Assembly: GCA_947474365.1 (NCBI GenBank) | Contig: CANJIU010000005.1 | Location: 89,279 to 153,278 of the forward strand | Length of the DNA: 64,000 nucleotides | Reading direction: 5' to 3' | Source: Opitutia bacterium | Lineage (GTDB): Bacteria; Verrucomicrobiota; Verrucomicrobiia; Opitutales; Opitutaceae | Shown here: piece after piece, positions 35,648-43,392 of the stretch | Position numbering within the stretch: the stretch's first letter is position 1 | Layout of the letters: the number at the start of each line of letters is the position of its first letter | The notes under the pieces: generated by a model | Told to the model about the DNA's origin: nothing | Database searches by the model: none | The model's input: only the letters and a program-made list of their open reading frames with translations | Program-made: the position numbers and the translations under genes

Positions 35648-37057
35648 TCAGAGCGTCGATGCGCCGGAATCCTTGGCGGGACCGATGGTCTGCGGCAGGG
35701 TGTCGAATTCCAATTTCGCGACGAGCACGGTGTTGGCGTGTTCGTTGACCGGGAGCTTGGTGAGCCGCAGGAATCGGCCCTGGTCGCCATGTTCGCTCGG
35801 CACAAGATCGAGCGAACACGCGATGGGTGCGCCGGTGTTGAGCAGCGTCGCGCGGCGGGGGAGCAGCGCGAGCGGCTTGAGTTTCACCGCGTCGCCGCGG
35901 GGATCGGCGTAAAGAATCACGTAGAGGGAATTGCCGCGCCGGGTGAGCAGCACGTCGCGATTCGCGGTGAGGTGTGATGCCGGGGTGGCGCCGTCAAGCG
36001 ACTCGCGGACCTGGCGATACCAGGCGCCGGTGCGTTTGAGAAAACCGAGGGCCTCGGCCGGGAGCGTGCCATCGGCGCGCGGGCCGACGTTGAGCAGGTA
36101 GTTCGCATCGCGCGCCAGATAACGGGCGATGCTACGGAAGATGTGCCGGTCGGTGTAGTAATCCTCGTCGTTGCGCCAGCCCCAGCTCTCCACGCCGATC
36201 GACTGGCAGGCTTCGGTGCGTTTATCGAACGAGAGACTGATCGTGCCTTCCTTGGTGTAGTCCCGCTCCGGCGTGCCGAAATCGCCCTCGTCGAAACCGC
36301 GATCGTTGATCACGGCCTTCGGCTGCAGTTGACGGATCATCGCGTTGATCGAGCGGTCGACGTGCTTGTCGACGTTCATGTCCCACCAAAACCCGTGGAG
36401 CTCGCCATAATTCGTGCAGAGCTCGCGCACCTGGGCTTTCAGGAATTCCAGGTATTTCGGCAGGCTCGGATCGTCGCCCGGTTGCGGCGGCAGCTCGTGA
36501 TGCCGGCCCTGGTTCGGATAATTCGGCTGATGCCAGTCCGCGATTGAGTAATAGAGGCAGAGCGGAAATTTGCGCCGGTGGCAGGCGTCGGCGAGCTGGC
36601 GCACGATGTCCTTGCCATAGGGCGTATGCACGGAGGTGTAAGTCGTGTGCTTCGAATCGAAGAGGCAGAAGCCGTCGTGGTGTTTCGTCGTGAGGCAAAT
36701 GTAGCGCATCCCTGCGCCCTCGGCGGCATCGAGCCACGCGTCGGGATTGAATTTTGCCGGGTTCCACCGTTGCGCCAGCTTCACGTAGTCTGCGCGTGGA
36801 ATCCGCCGGCGCCACTGATCCTGTTCGTGCCAGCCCTCGATTGCGTAGAGCCCCCAGTGGACAAACAGGCCGAAGCGTTTTTCAAACCACCAGTCCCGGC
36901 CATCGCCAAAGCGCGGCGCGAGTTTGGGCGGCTGCGCCGTGGAGGGTGCAGCGGACTTGGTCGTGGGCGCGGGCGTCGACGCCGCAAGGATACGCGGTGT
37001 GAGTGGCGCAGCGGCAGCGAGAGCTCCGGCGGTGGAGAGGAAGGTGCGGCGGTTCAT
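35648..37057 (-). CDS. Tat-exported alpha-L-fucosidase (GH29)
   Basis: A 469-residue GH29 enzyme that releases alpha-linked L-fucose. The N-terminus MNRRTFLSTAGALAAAAPLT has a twin-arginine type signal, and the catalytic domain starts at DWWFEKRFGLFVHWGLYAIEGW. KHHDGFCLFDS and KFPLCLYYSIADWHQPNYP are family hallmarks. The retaining nucleophile is probably Asp226 in GFWWDMNVD. A C-terminal beta-sandwich of about 90 residues closes the protein. The start at 37057 is preferred over the open frame to 37219 because it gives the Tat signal. The second GH29 at 46626 is clearly different in sequence, so the two probably differ in linkage preference. Confidence 0.92.
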   Translation of the reverse strand: MNRRTFLSTAGALAAAAPLTPRILAASTPAPTTKSAAPSTAQPPKLAPRFGDGRDWWFEKRFGLFVHWGLYAIEGWHEQDQWRRRIPRADYVKLAQRWNPAKFNPDAWLDAAEGAGMRYICLTTKHHDGFCLFDSKHTTYTSVHTPYGKDIVRQLADACHRRKFPLCLYYSIADWHQPNYPNQGRHHELPPQPGDDPSLPKYLEFLKAQVRELCTNYGELHGFWWDMNVDKHVDRSINAMIRQLQPKAVINDRGFDEGDFGTPERDYTKEGTISLSFDKRTEACQSIGVESWGWRNDEDYYTDRHIFRSIARYLARDANYLLNVGPRADGTLPAEALGFLKRTGAWYRQVRESLDGATPASHLTANRDVLLTRRGNSLYVILYADPRGDAVKLKPLALLPRRATLLNTGAPIACSLDLVPSEHGDQGRFLRLTKLPVNEHANTVLVAKLEFDTLPQTIGPAKDSGASTL

Positions 37058-37176
37058 GGCTGGGGATCCATCATCGAATTTGCACGGACTGGGTCGAGCC
37101 TGGATCACTAGCTGCGAACGCGACGCCGCGATGGCGAACCCGGACCTTTTTCCACCGCGGCCTGCTGATTCGCTCG

Positions 37177-37863
37177 TCACATGTGCGGGTGTTTTGGCGG
37201 GATGATATGATCGGCCCACCCATGCTCGCTGCAGGACAAAACCACCGTGCCGGCATTGTCGCGCGCCAGACCATACTTCCCGCCCGCGATGCAGCTAAAG
37301 TCGACCGGATGGGCGAACCCGACGAATTCCTCCACCGAGCGAGGGGGGCGATGCCGGGCGGATTCAAATTCCTTTTCCGCAGTTTCGAAATACCGCATGT
37401 TGTTCAGACATTGCTTGGCCTGGGAGCTCTCCCGAACGCCCCGCATGCTGTCGAGCAGCGCGTGGCCCATGCAGCCGCCCATGATCCACAGGGGGCTGCC
37501 GACAACGATCCATTTGAAAAGTTTTTGGCGGCGCTCCTGAGCCGCGACCGCCTTTTCATCTTCTTCGATCGCGCGGTATTCCTCCAGCGTCATTTCGGGC
37601 GGTGGCGGCCCGTCGAACTCGATCTTTTTCAAGAGGCGTCCGAGACCGATGGCTGCCGCCGTGAACGCCGTGAAAAACGCGAGCGGAGTGAGGATATCTC
37701 CGGCCCCAACCGGATCGCCCCCTTGAAGGAGGAACAGGCCGAAAATGAGGCCGAACAGGGCAAAGCCGGCCGAAATTATACAGAGGCCCCGGAGGGTTTT
37801 GCCAAGAATTCGGAGAAGTGTTCGCACGACGTCAGCGGCGGGGCAGGACCCTATTTTCGCCAC
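37177..37863 (-). CDS. Membrane protein with pseudopilin-like C-terminal part
   Basis: A 228-residue protein starting at GTG. Three membrane segments are predicted at about residues 22-46 (SAGFALFGLIFGLFLL), 56-76 (LTPLAFFTAFTAAAIGLG) and 117-138 (WIVVGSPLWIMGGCMG). A charged helix (EEYRAIEEDEKAVAAQERRQK) lies between the last two. The final 85 residues, with CLNNMRYFETAEKEF, RPPRSVEEFVGF, CIAGGKYGL and LSCSEHG, resemble the soluble part of small PVC pseudopilins, where two cysteine-bearing motifs end in a CxxHG-like turn. I know of no named family that joins these parts. It is on the same strand as, and upstream of, the GH29 gene, but is probably unrelated in function. Confidence 0.65.
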   Translation of the reverse strand: MAKIGSCPAADVVRTLLRILGKTLRGLCIISAGFALFGLIFGLFLLQGGDPVGAGDILTPLAFFTAFTAAAIGLGRLLKKIEFDGPPPPEMTLEEYRAIEEDEKAVAAQERRQKLFKWIVVGSPLWIMGGCMGHALLDSMRGVRESSQAKQCLNNMRYFETAEKEFESARHRPPRSVEEFVGFAHPVDFSCIAGGKYGLARDNAGTVVLSCSEHGWADHIIPPKHPHM

Positions 37864-38079
37864 GCGGGCCGATGAATCAAGGCGATAGCGGGTGGCGAGA
37901 TGGAGCGGTGCGAAGCTCCGAGTCGTCGGCTGTTAGCCGGCCTCGCTGAGTCTGGTCCGCGGTTGGCGACCCCGGCACAAAATCTACCCGCTAAACTCAG
38001 CGATGCGCCGTTGTCGGACCCCACGCGGCACGGGGAGGTTGACGGCCTTGGTGGCAGCCATCCCAATGCGCGGCAAAAA

Positions 38080-38550
38080 ATGCGCTTCGGCAAACATTGG
38101 CTCCCGCCGCTGATCTGGATGTTGGTGATCTTCGTGATGTCGACGAACGTCGGTTCGGGTGCGCGCACGTCCCGCATCCTTGAGCCTTTGCTGCGCAGGA
38201 TCGCCCCCCGGGTGTCCTCGGGGACGATCGCCAAGGTCCATTTCCTCGTGCGCAAGGCTGGCCACCTGACGGAGTACGCGATCCTCGCACTGCTGTTGCT
38301 CAACGCGCTGCGGCGGTCGGCTCCACCCGGCGCGCCGGTGCATCCTTGGCGGACGCTGGGCTGGGCACTCCTAATCACTGTGGCCTACGCGGCGAGCGAC
38401 GAGATTCACCAGTCGTTTGTGCCGGGGCGCAGCGCGTCGATCGGTGACGTGCTGATCGACACGACCGGCGGGTTGCTCGCGTTAGCCGGTGCTGCGTTGT
38501 GGACGCGGTTTCGTCGGACGCCGGTGGAACGCGGACACGTTTTGGTTTAG
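38080..38550 (+). CDS. VanZ-family membrane protein
   Basis: A 156-residue integral membrane protein of the VanZ-like family. The start at 38080 gives MRFGKHWLPPLIWMLVIFVM as the first membrane segment; FLVRKAGHLTEYAILALLLL, WALLITVAYAASDEIHQSFVPGR and DVLIDTTGGLLALAGAAL follow. The conserved KxGHxxEY and DExHQxFxPGR patterns are the family signature. VanZ itself gives low-level teicoplanin resistance, but most relatives have no defined role, so resistance should not be assumed. Longer starts up to 37900 are open, but they precede the membrane segment with low-complexity sequence. Confidence 0.88.
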   Translation: MRFGKHWLPPLIWMLVIFVMSTNVGSGARTSRILEPLLRRIAPRVSSGTIAKVHFLVRKAGHLTEYAILALLLLNALRRSAPPGAPVHPWRTLGWALLITVAYAASDEIHQSFVPGRSASIGDVLIDTTGGLLALAGAALWTRFRRTPVERGHVLV

Positions 38551-39171
38551 CGCCCGTTGGCTCAGTGCGGAGTTTACGTGGATTTCGGGTGAATTTACCG
38601 CGGCTTGAGGAGCGTCCCGAGACGGAATGGAGATGACGGCGAGAGCGAGCCGAAAGGGCGCCTCGGGGCGAAACAAAAATATCCCACGCTCCGCTCTGTT
38701 CAACGCGTTGCGCGGATACGTTGAACGAATCCCCGCCTCGTGCGTCAAACGGCTCCGATGATTGTCAGGCTGGGGGGCGTTCGCCGCGACACCGATGCGG
38801 GTCGGCCCCCTCGGGCGGTGGGCTCTTGCCCATGGCGCCGCTCTGGCCGGCTACGACCGCCTGTGGGTGATGTGTGGGTAGTCTGTGGTTGATTTGACTA
38901 CCGCCCGTCAACTTTTTGAGAAGCACCCGAGAAGCAGCCGAGGCTGAATCGGCCTGGATTCCGCCGCAATTTGAGCATGAGCTCGATCATTGATGGGATT
39001 TGAGGCGATTTTGATCCCGGCAAAGGAAGAAGTGAGAGGGCGCCGAAAAAGACCACCGGCGGGTAGCGACGCACTTCCGGGGTGTCCGGCTTTCGTACCG
39101 AGATTCGCACCGATCTTGCGGACGGCCCGGAGAGCCGGTCCCTGCCTTGCGCGACGCCGCGGCCACGCCAC
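38551..39171. other. 621-base stretch without a recognisable gene
   Basis: No reading frame here resembles a known family on either strand. The short frame at 38898-39191 on the minus strand has no start context or homologous feel. A small hairpin, GTAGTC at 38878-38883 with GACTAC at 38896-38901, is the only clear structure. The segment separates the VanZ gene from the end of the GH27 gene and may be a decayed region or hold an unrecognised small RNA. Confidence 0.5.
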
Positions 39172-41202
39172 TTATCGCTCGGATCGCGCACGTCCGGCCG
39201 GCGGAGCGCCCACCGTGATCAAGACAACGCCACGCCGGCGAACGTCGGCGCGAAATTCTCCGGCGACGACGCCGAGTTCCTGGTGGCGCCAGACATCGCG
39301 CACCGGTTGCGATCCGGCGAGCCCGAGGTCGCTCCACTTCGCGGTCACGGTCAACGGAGTTTCGCCGGCGTTGCACAAGCCGACCGCCTTGCGACCGTCG
39401 GCCAGATCCTTGACCAGGAGAAACGCGTCGTCCCCGAGGCGCACGACGCGGGCGCATTGGCCGAGCTGATCCTGGTTCACGGCGATGACCTCGGGATTGC
39501 AGAGGACGTTGAGCGTGAATTCGTCGAGACGGCTCATGTCGCCGCTGAAGAAGAGTGGCGAAGCCATCAGCGCCCAGAGCGACATGAACGAGTACTGCTC
39601 GGTGGGCGTGAGCGCGCACGGCTCCGGGATGCCCTCGCCGCGGGCGTTTCCGATGTAACCAATCTGGATGTAGTCGGGATCGTTCCACGCGCCGGGTTTT
39701 TGCCAGTCGCGATGTTCGCAGTTTTTCAGCGCGACTTCGAAAATCCGGTCGAGCTCGAAGCCGAGATCGCCGGCGGTGCGCCACGAGTGCCCGCCCACCT
39801 CGGCGCCCCATTTCCAGACATCGCCCATGCCATACTGGCAGAGGTTGAAGACGATGTCCCGCGGCTGTTGGCACAGCAGGTCGCCCATGAGCCGGTAGGG
39901 CTTTTGCATTTCATCGAGCGGAGTCGGCTTGGTCACGACACCGCCGTAGCTGCACCAGTCGTACTTGAGAAAATCAAATCCCCAGTCGGCAAACTGCTTC
40001 GCGTCCTGCGCCTCGTGCAGGTACGCGCCGGCGAAACCCGCACAGGTCTTCGGACCGGGCGAGGTGTAGAGACCGGCCTTCAGGCCCTTGGCGTGGATGT
40101 AGTCCGCCAGCCCCTTCATGTCGGGAAAATGCGTGTTGGGAATCAGCCCGCCCTTGTCGTCGCGAAACGGCCCAATTCGTCCGGGATCCGGCTTCCGGCG
40201 CGCGTCGGGCTCCGCGTTCATCCAGCAATCGTCGAGGTTTACGTAGTCATACCCGACGTCCGCCATTCCGCTGCGGATCATCACGTCGGCCGCTTCCCGC
40301 GTCATCGCGTCGGTGATGCGGTTGTAGTGCGTGTACCAGTGATTCCAGCCCATCTGTGGCGTGAGCGAAAGCGTGTCGCCGCTCACCAGTTTGAATGCGC
40401 GGGAGGAGTCGCCATGGGTGTTACGGGCGCTGAGCGTGATGGCGTAGTCGCCGCGCGGCGGTGTGGTGCCGGTGATGATACCGGTCGCGGTGTCGAGCCG
40501 CAGCGTGGCGGGCAGGTTGCGGGCGGCGAACGTCATCGGTCGCGCGCCCTGCGCGGGGATGCGATAGAGGAACGGATGGCCGGGCCGGGCGCCGTAGACG
40601 GCCGGCCCGTTGAGGCGCGGTTCCGGGCCCGGCTTGGGCGTGAGCAAATAGGGCGCCTCAACCGGGGGAACATGCGGAGCCGGCGGCGGGCCGTTCACGC
40701 TGAATTTGGCGTCGGCCCAGTCGGCGTGGTCGAAGTTCACGCCGTCGCCGCCGTCGGTCACGAGCAGTTGGAGGAGCTTCACGTCCCGCAGATCAACGTC
40801 GATGCGCTTGGCGGCCTGACCGGGTTTCATCAGCCCCGAGCTGAAGACTCGTTTGCCGTCGGCGATGACCTGAAAAACGACCGAGCCGGCGCCTCCGGCG
40901 GAATCATCGACGCCAACGCTGGCGGTGAAACGTTCGGAACCGCGTTTGAGCGACAGTCGGTAGGTCGAGGTGGCGTGGGTCCCGACGCCGCGCGTAAAGG
41001 TTTGGCCGGCGATGGTCAGGGGCTTCTCGCGCACGGAGCGGTTGAGCTGGGGCCGGCCCCAGCCTTGTCGCATCGACGTGAGATCGAGTGTGTCGAGCCA
41101 GACGGTTTCGGCGGCGAGTGCGGCGCCCGTCGCAAGTGCGAGCACGAGCGGTGCAGCCGAATTGCGGGTCCGGCGGAGCCAAACAGGCGAGGGCAGGTTC
41201 AT
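39172..41202 (-). CDS. Secreted alpha-galactosidase (GH27) with NPCBM domain
   Basis: A 676-residue exported enzyme. After the signal peptide (to about residue 31), residues 32-169 form an NPCBM-type sugar-binding domain (RGVGTHATSTYRLSLKRGSE). Residues 184-275 are a putative Ig domain (RLDTATGIITGTTPPRGDY), and GH27 runs from residue 280. Catalytic residues are the nucleophile Asp415 in FLKYDWCSYGG and the acid/base Asp479 in SWRTAGDL; MGWNHWYTHYNRITD and NLDDCW are family hallmarks. It removes terminal alpha-linked galactose. Its ATG overlaps the stop of the upstream gene (41199-41202, ATGA), so the two are translated together. Related GH27 activities, such as beta-L-arabinopyranosidase, are possible. 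Confidence 0.93.
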   Translation of the reverse strand: MNLPSPVWLRRTRNSAAPLVLALATGAALAAETVWLDTLDLTSMRQGWGRPQLNRSVREKPLTIAGQTFTRGVGTHATSTYRLSLKRGSERFTASVGVDDSAGGAGSVVFQVIADGKRVFSSGLMKPGQAAKRIDVDLRDVKLLQLLVTDGGDGVNFDHADWADAKFSVNGPPPAPHVPPVEAPYLLTPKPGPEPRLNGPAVYGARPGHPFLYRIPAQGARPMTFAARNLPATLRLDTATGIITGTTPPRGDYAITLSARNTHGDSSRAFKLVSGDTLSLTPQMGWNHWYTHYNRITDAMTREAADVMIRSGMADVGYDYVNLDDCWMNAEPDARRKPDPGRIGPFRDDKGGLIPNTHFPDMKGLADYIHAKGLKAGLYTSPGPKTCAGFAGAYLHEAQDAKQFADWGFDFLKYDWCSYGGVVTKPTPLDEMQKPYRLMGDLLCQQPRDIVFNLCQYGMGDVWKWGAEVGGHSWRTAGDLGFELDRIFEVALKNCEHRDWQKPGAWNDPDYIQIGYIGNARGEGIPEPCALTPTEQYSFMSLWALMASPLFFSGDMSRLDEFTLNVLCNPEVIAVNQDQLGQCARVVRLGDDAFLLVKDLADGRKAVGLCNAGETPLTVTAKWSDLGLAGSQPVRDVWRHQELGVVAGEFRADVRRRGVVLITVGAPPAGRARSER

Positions 41203-43238
41203 GGCGTGACGGCGACGATGTCGTAGATTTCGAGGCGGGGCAGGGTGACTTTGATTTCCCCGTCGCGATAGGTGAACGGCAGCGAACGCGAGCCGGGCTC
41301 GATCGTGACACGCGCGGGCTTTTTCGGCACACGAATCGTGATCGCGAGCGGGCCGAGCGGTGTCACCGCGTCGAGGATCGGTTCCGTCGCGTGCCCGCCC
41401 GAGGTGTTGACGAGGTGGACGAGTAGCTTCCCGTGGTTGCGCGCGGTGACGACGTCGACGTCGGGAGACCCTGAGACTTCGGTGAGCGGTCGGGGGAAGA
41501 GTTCGCGGGTGAGGGCAAGGAGGAGTTCCCGCACCGCGGCCGGATGGTCCTTGGCGTAGATTTGCGCCGCGGTGAAATGGACGGCGGCAATCGTGCCGCG
41601 TCCGATGGCGGTGATCGACGCGGCGGGTTGGGACGGCGAGTCGGGTGACTTGGTGGCGCGCAGCTGGCCGACCACGCGGGTCTTGGCGCCGAGGGTGACG
41701 TCATGCCAGCGACCGGTGAGCTCGGTTGCGCCGCTCGGTTGGGTCAATTGAAACGCCGCCGCGGGCCGAACGTCGCCCTTCGTGGTGAGGCCGAGTTCGC
41801 GTTCGAACAGCTTGACTGAGCCGGGGCCGATGAGGAGCAGGTGGCCGCCGTCCCGTGCGTAGGCCGCGAGTTGGTCGCAGAATTTGGGCGCGAGAGTGTC
41901 GCATTCCGGCACGACGATGACCGGGTACTGGCCGAGGCGGCCGGTGAGATGATGCTCGCCGAGCACCTCGACGGATTGCTGGCTTTCGAGGAGCGGGAGG
42001 AGGGCGCCGCGGACGCGCGAGAGATTCCGCGAGAAGAGACCGTTGGCGCGGTGATAATTGTCGTCGGTGGAAAATAGCACCGCGATCTGGGGCACGGCTT
42101 CCGAGTGATGGCAGACGGCCTGGCGCTCCCGGCAGAATTTTGCGACGTCGGCCATCACAGGCATCTGGTCGTCGGTGATCGAGCCGTCGCGTTTTTGTTT
42201 GAAATACGCCTGGAATCCGCCGCCGAGTGCGAGTACGACGGCCGCCTCGCGCTGCAATTGCACGGCGGTTTTTTGGGTGTTTTGGCCTGGTGCCGTCGTG
42301 GCCTTTCGGGAAAAACTCCAGGCCATCAAGTCCCACGGCACGCCCTGGCGCGCGAGATAGCGTCCGGCGATGCGGGCGGAGTTGACGCTGTCGTCAGGCG
42401 AATAGTCGCCGGAGAGAAAATCCACCGGCGCATTCACCGCCTCGGGCATGTGGTCCGTGTAGGCCCAGTTGCTGCAGATCTGGAACGACGGATTGGTTTT
42501 CTTCACCTCCGCAATGTAGTGCCGGAGATAGTTCCGGAATGCCTCCCGATGAAACTCAAGGAACTCGTACCAATGGGGCTCGCCCGCCTTTCGTGGCACG
42601 GTGGTGATGCCAGTTGCCTTTCTGAACGCTTCCAAGGCGGGCTCGCTGTAGTCGGGGACCGAGGCCCAGCACTCGCCGTCGGTCCAGACGCCGTCGACTC
42701 CGTAAGCACCCGCGAGTTCGCGCAGCTGGGGGATGAGCAATTGTTCCGCGTAGGGGCCCCAGAACGAGGTGGCGCGGGCGTTGGGTTTGCCGTTGGCGTC
42801 GATCGCGGCCCAGCCGGGAGTCTTGATCGCGTGCATGTCGAATACCCCCGAATAGTGCATGAAGAGGCCGACGCCGCGCGCGGCGGTCGCATCGCGCCAC
42901 ACCCGCAAGGGATCGCCCACAAACCCGGGCACGGGATTGCCGACCTTGGTGGGGTAGCTCGAGTATCCCGGGTGGCCCTTGCAATCGATCTGGAGATAGT
43001 CGGGGTGCACGAGGTCGATGATGCGATCGACCATCGCGCGCGTGGTGTTCTTGCCGACCTCCTTGCAATCGGGACCGGCGTGAAAATCGAAATGGATGCC
43101 GAGAAAACTGTCGGCGCGACGGAGGCGGGGAGGGGGTTGTGCGGCAAAGGCGGAAGCGAAGACACAGGTTGCGAGAAGCCATCGGGTGGCAGCGCTTGTC
43201 ACGGCTGGAGATAAAACGAGTACGGAGGTGCGATTCAT
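41199..43238 (-). CDS. Secreted TIM-barrel glycosidase (GH29/GH42-like), substrate unknown
   Basis: A 679-residue exported protein. The start at 43238 gives a signal region ending near ASAFAAQ. The first 350 residues form a TIM barrel of glycosidase type: GIHFDFHAG, YLQIDCKGHPGYSSYPTK, GVDGVWTDGECWA (a probable catalytic Asp/Glu strand), FQICSNWAYTDHMPE and DFLSGDYSPDD. A middle domain (YPVIVVPECDTLAPKFCDQL, GGHLLLIGPG) resembles the trimerisation domain of GH42 beta-galactosidases. A beta-rich C-terminus follows. Databases label such proteins variously as alpha-L-fucosidase or beta-galactosidase trimerisation proteins, so the specificity is open. It is coupled to the GH27 gene by a four-base overlap. 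Confidence 0.7.
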   Translation of the reverse strand: MNRTSVLVLSPAVTSAATRWLLATCVFASAFAAQPPPRLRRADSFLGIHFDFHAGPDCKEVGKNTTRAMVDRIIDLVHPDYLQIDCKGHPGYSSYPTKVGNPVPGFVGDPLRVWRDATAARGVGLFMHYSGVFDMHAIKTPGWAAIDANGKPNARATSFWGPYAEQLLIPQLRELAGAYGVDGVWTDGECWASVPDYSEPALEAFRKATGITTVPRKAGEPHWYEFLEFHREAFRNYLRHYIAEVKKTNPSFQICSNWAYTDHMPEAVNAPVDFLSGDYSPDDSVNSARIAGRYLARQGVPWDLMAWSFSRKATTAPGQNTQKTAVQLQREAAVVLALGGGFQAYFKQKRDGSITDDQMPVMADVAKFCRERQAVCHHSEAVPQIAVLFSTDDNYHRANGLFSRNLSRVRGALLPLLESQQSVEVLGEHHLTGRLGQYPVIVVPECDTLAPKFCDQLAAYARDGGHLLLIGPGSVKLFERELGLTTKGDVRPAAAFQLTQPSGATELTGRWHDVTLGAKTRVVGQLRATKSPDSPSQPAASITAIGRGTIAAVHFTAAQIYAKDHPAAVRELLLALTRELFPRPLTEVSGSPDVDVVTARNHGKLLVHLVNTSGGHATEPILDAVTPLGPLAITIRVPKKPARVTIEPGSRSLPFTYRDGEIKVTLPRLEIYDIVAVTP

Positions 43239-43277
43239 GGAGGAGGGGGCAATCTCACGTTGAGGGGTGTTCAAAGT

Positions 43278-43339
43278 GTGGCTGCGAGCGCCAGCGAGTG
43301 GATTAGGGCAAGCGTCCACTCGCTGGCGCTCGCAGCTAC
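43278..43339. repeat. Long perfect intergenic hairpin repeat
   Basis: Bases 43281-43302 and 43315-43336 are a perfect 22-base inverted repeat, extended to 25 pairs with one G-T wobble, around a 12-base loop. The arm core is GCGAGCGCCAGCGAGTGGA. It lies in the 154-base gap between two minus-strand glycosidase genes. A degraded copy is at 31290. No T-run follows, so a REP-type element or an mRNA-end stabiliser is more likely than a simple terminator. Confidence 0.8.
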
Positions 43340-43392
43340 GAGTTTTGGCCAGAGCAGGATTTCAAGGGAGATTGGGTAAACTGGGCTGAATT

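Noticed and set aside
38551..38740. tRNA-like bases (TTGGCTCAGTGCGGAG) at the start of the 621-base gap
   Set aside because: No matching acceptor, anticodon and T arms at proper distances could be found.
38898..39191. Small minus-strand frame of 97 codons in the gap
   Set aside because: It has no recognisable domain, weak start context, and overlaps the end of the GH27 gene.
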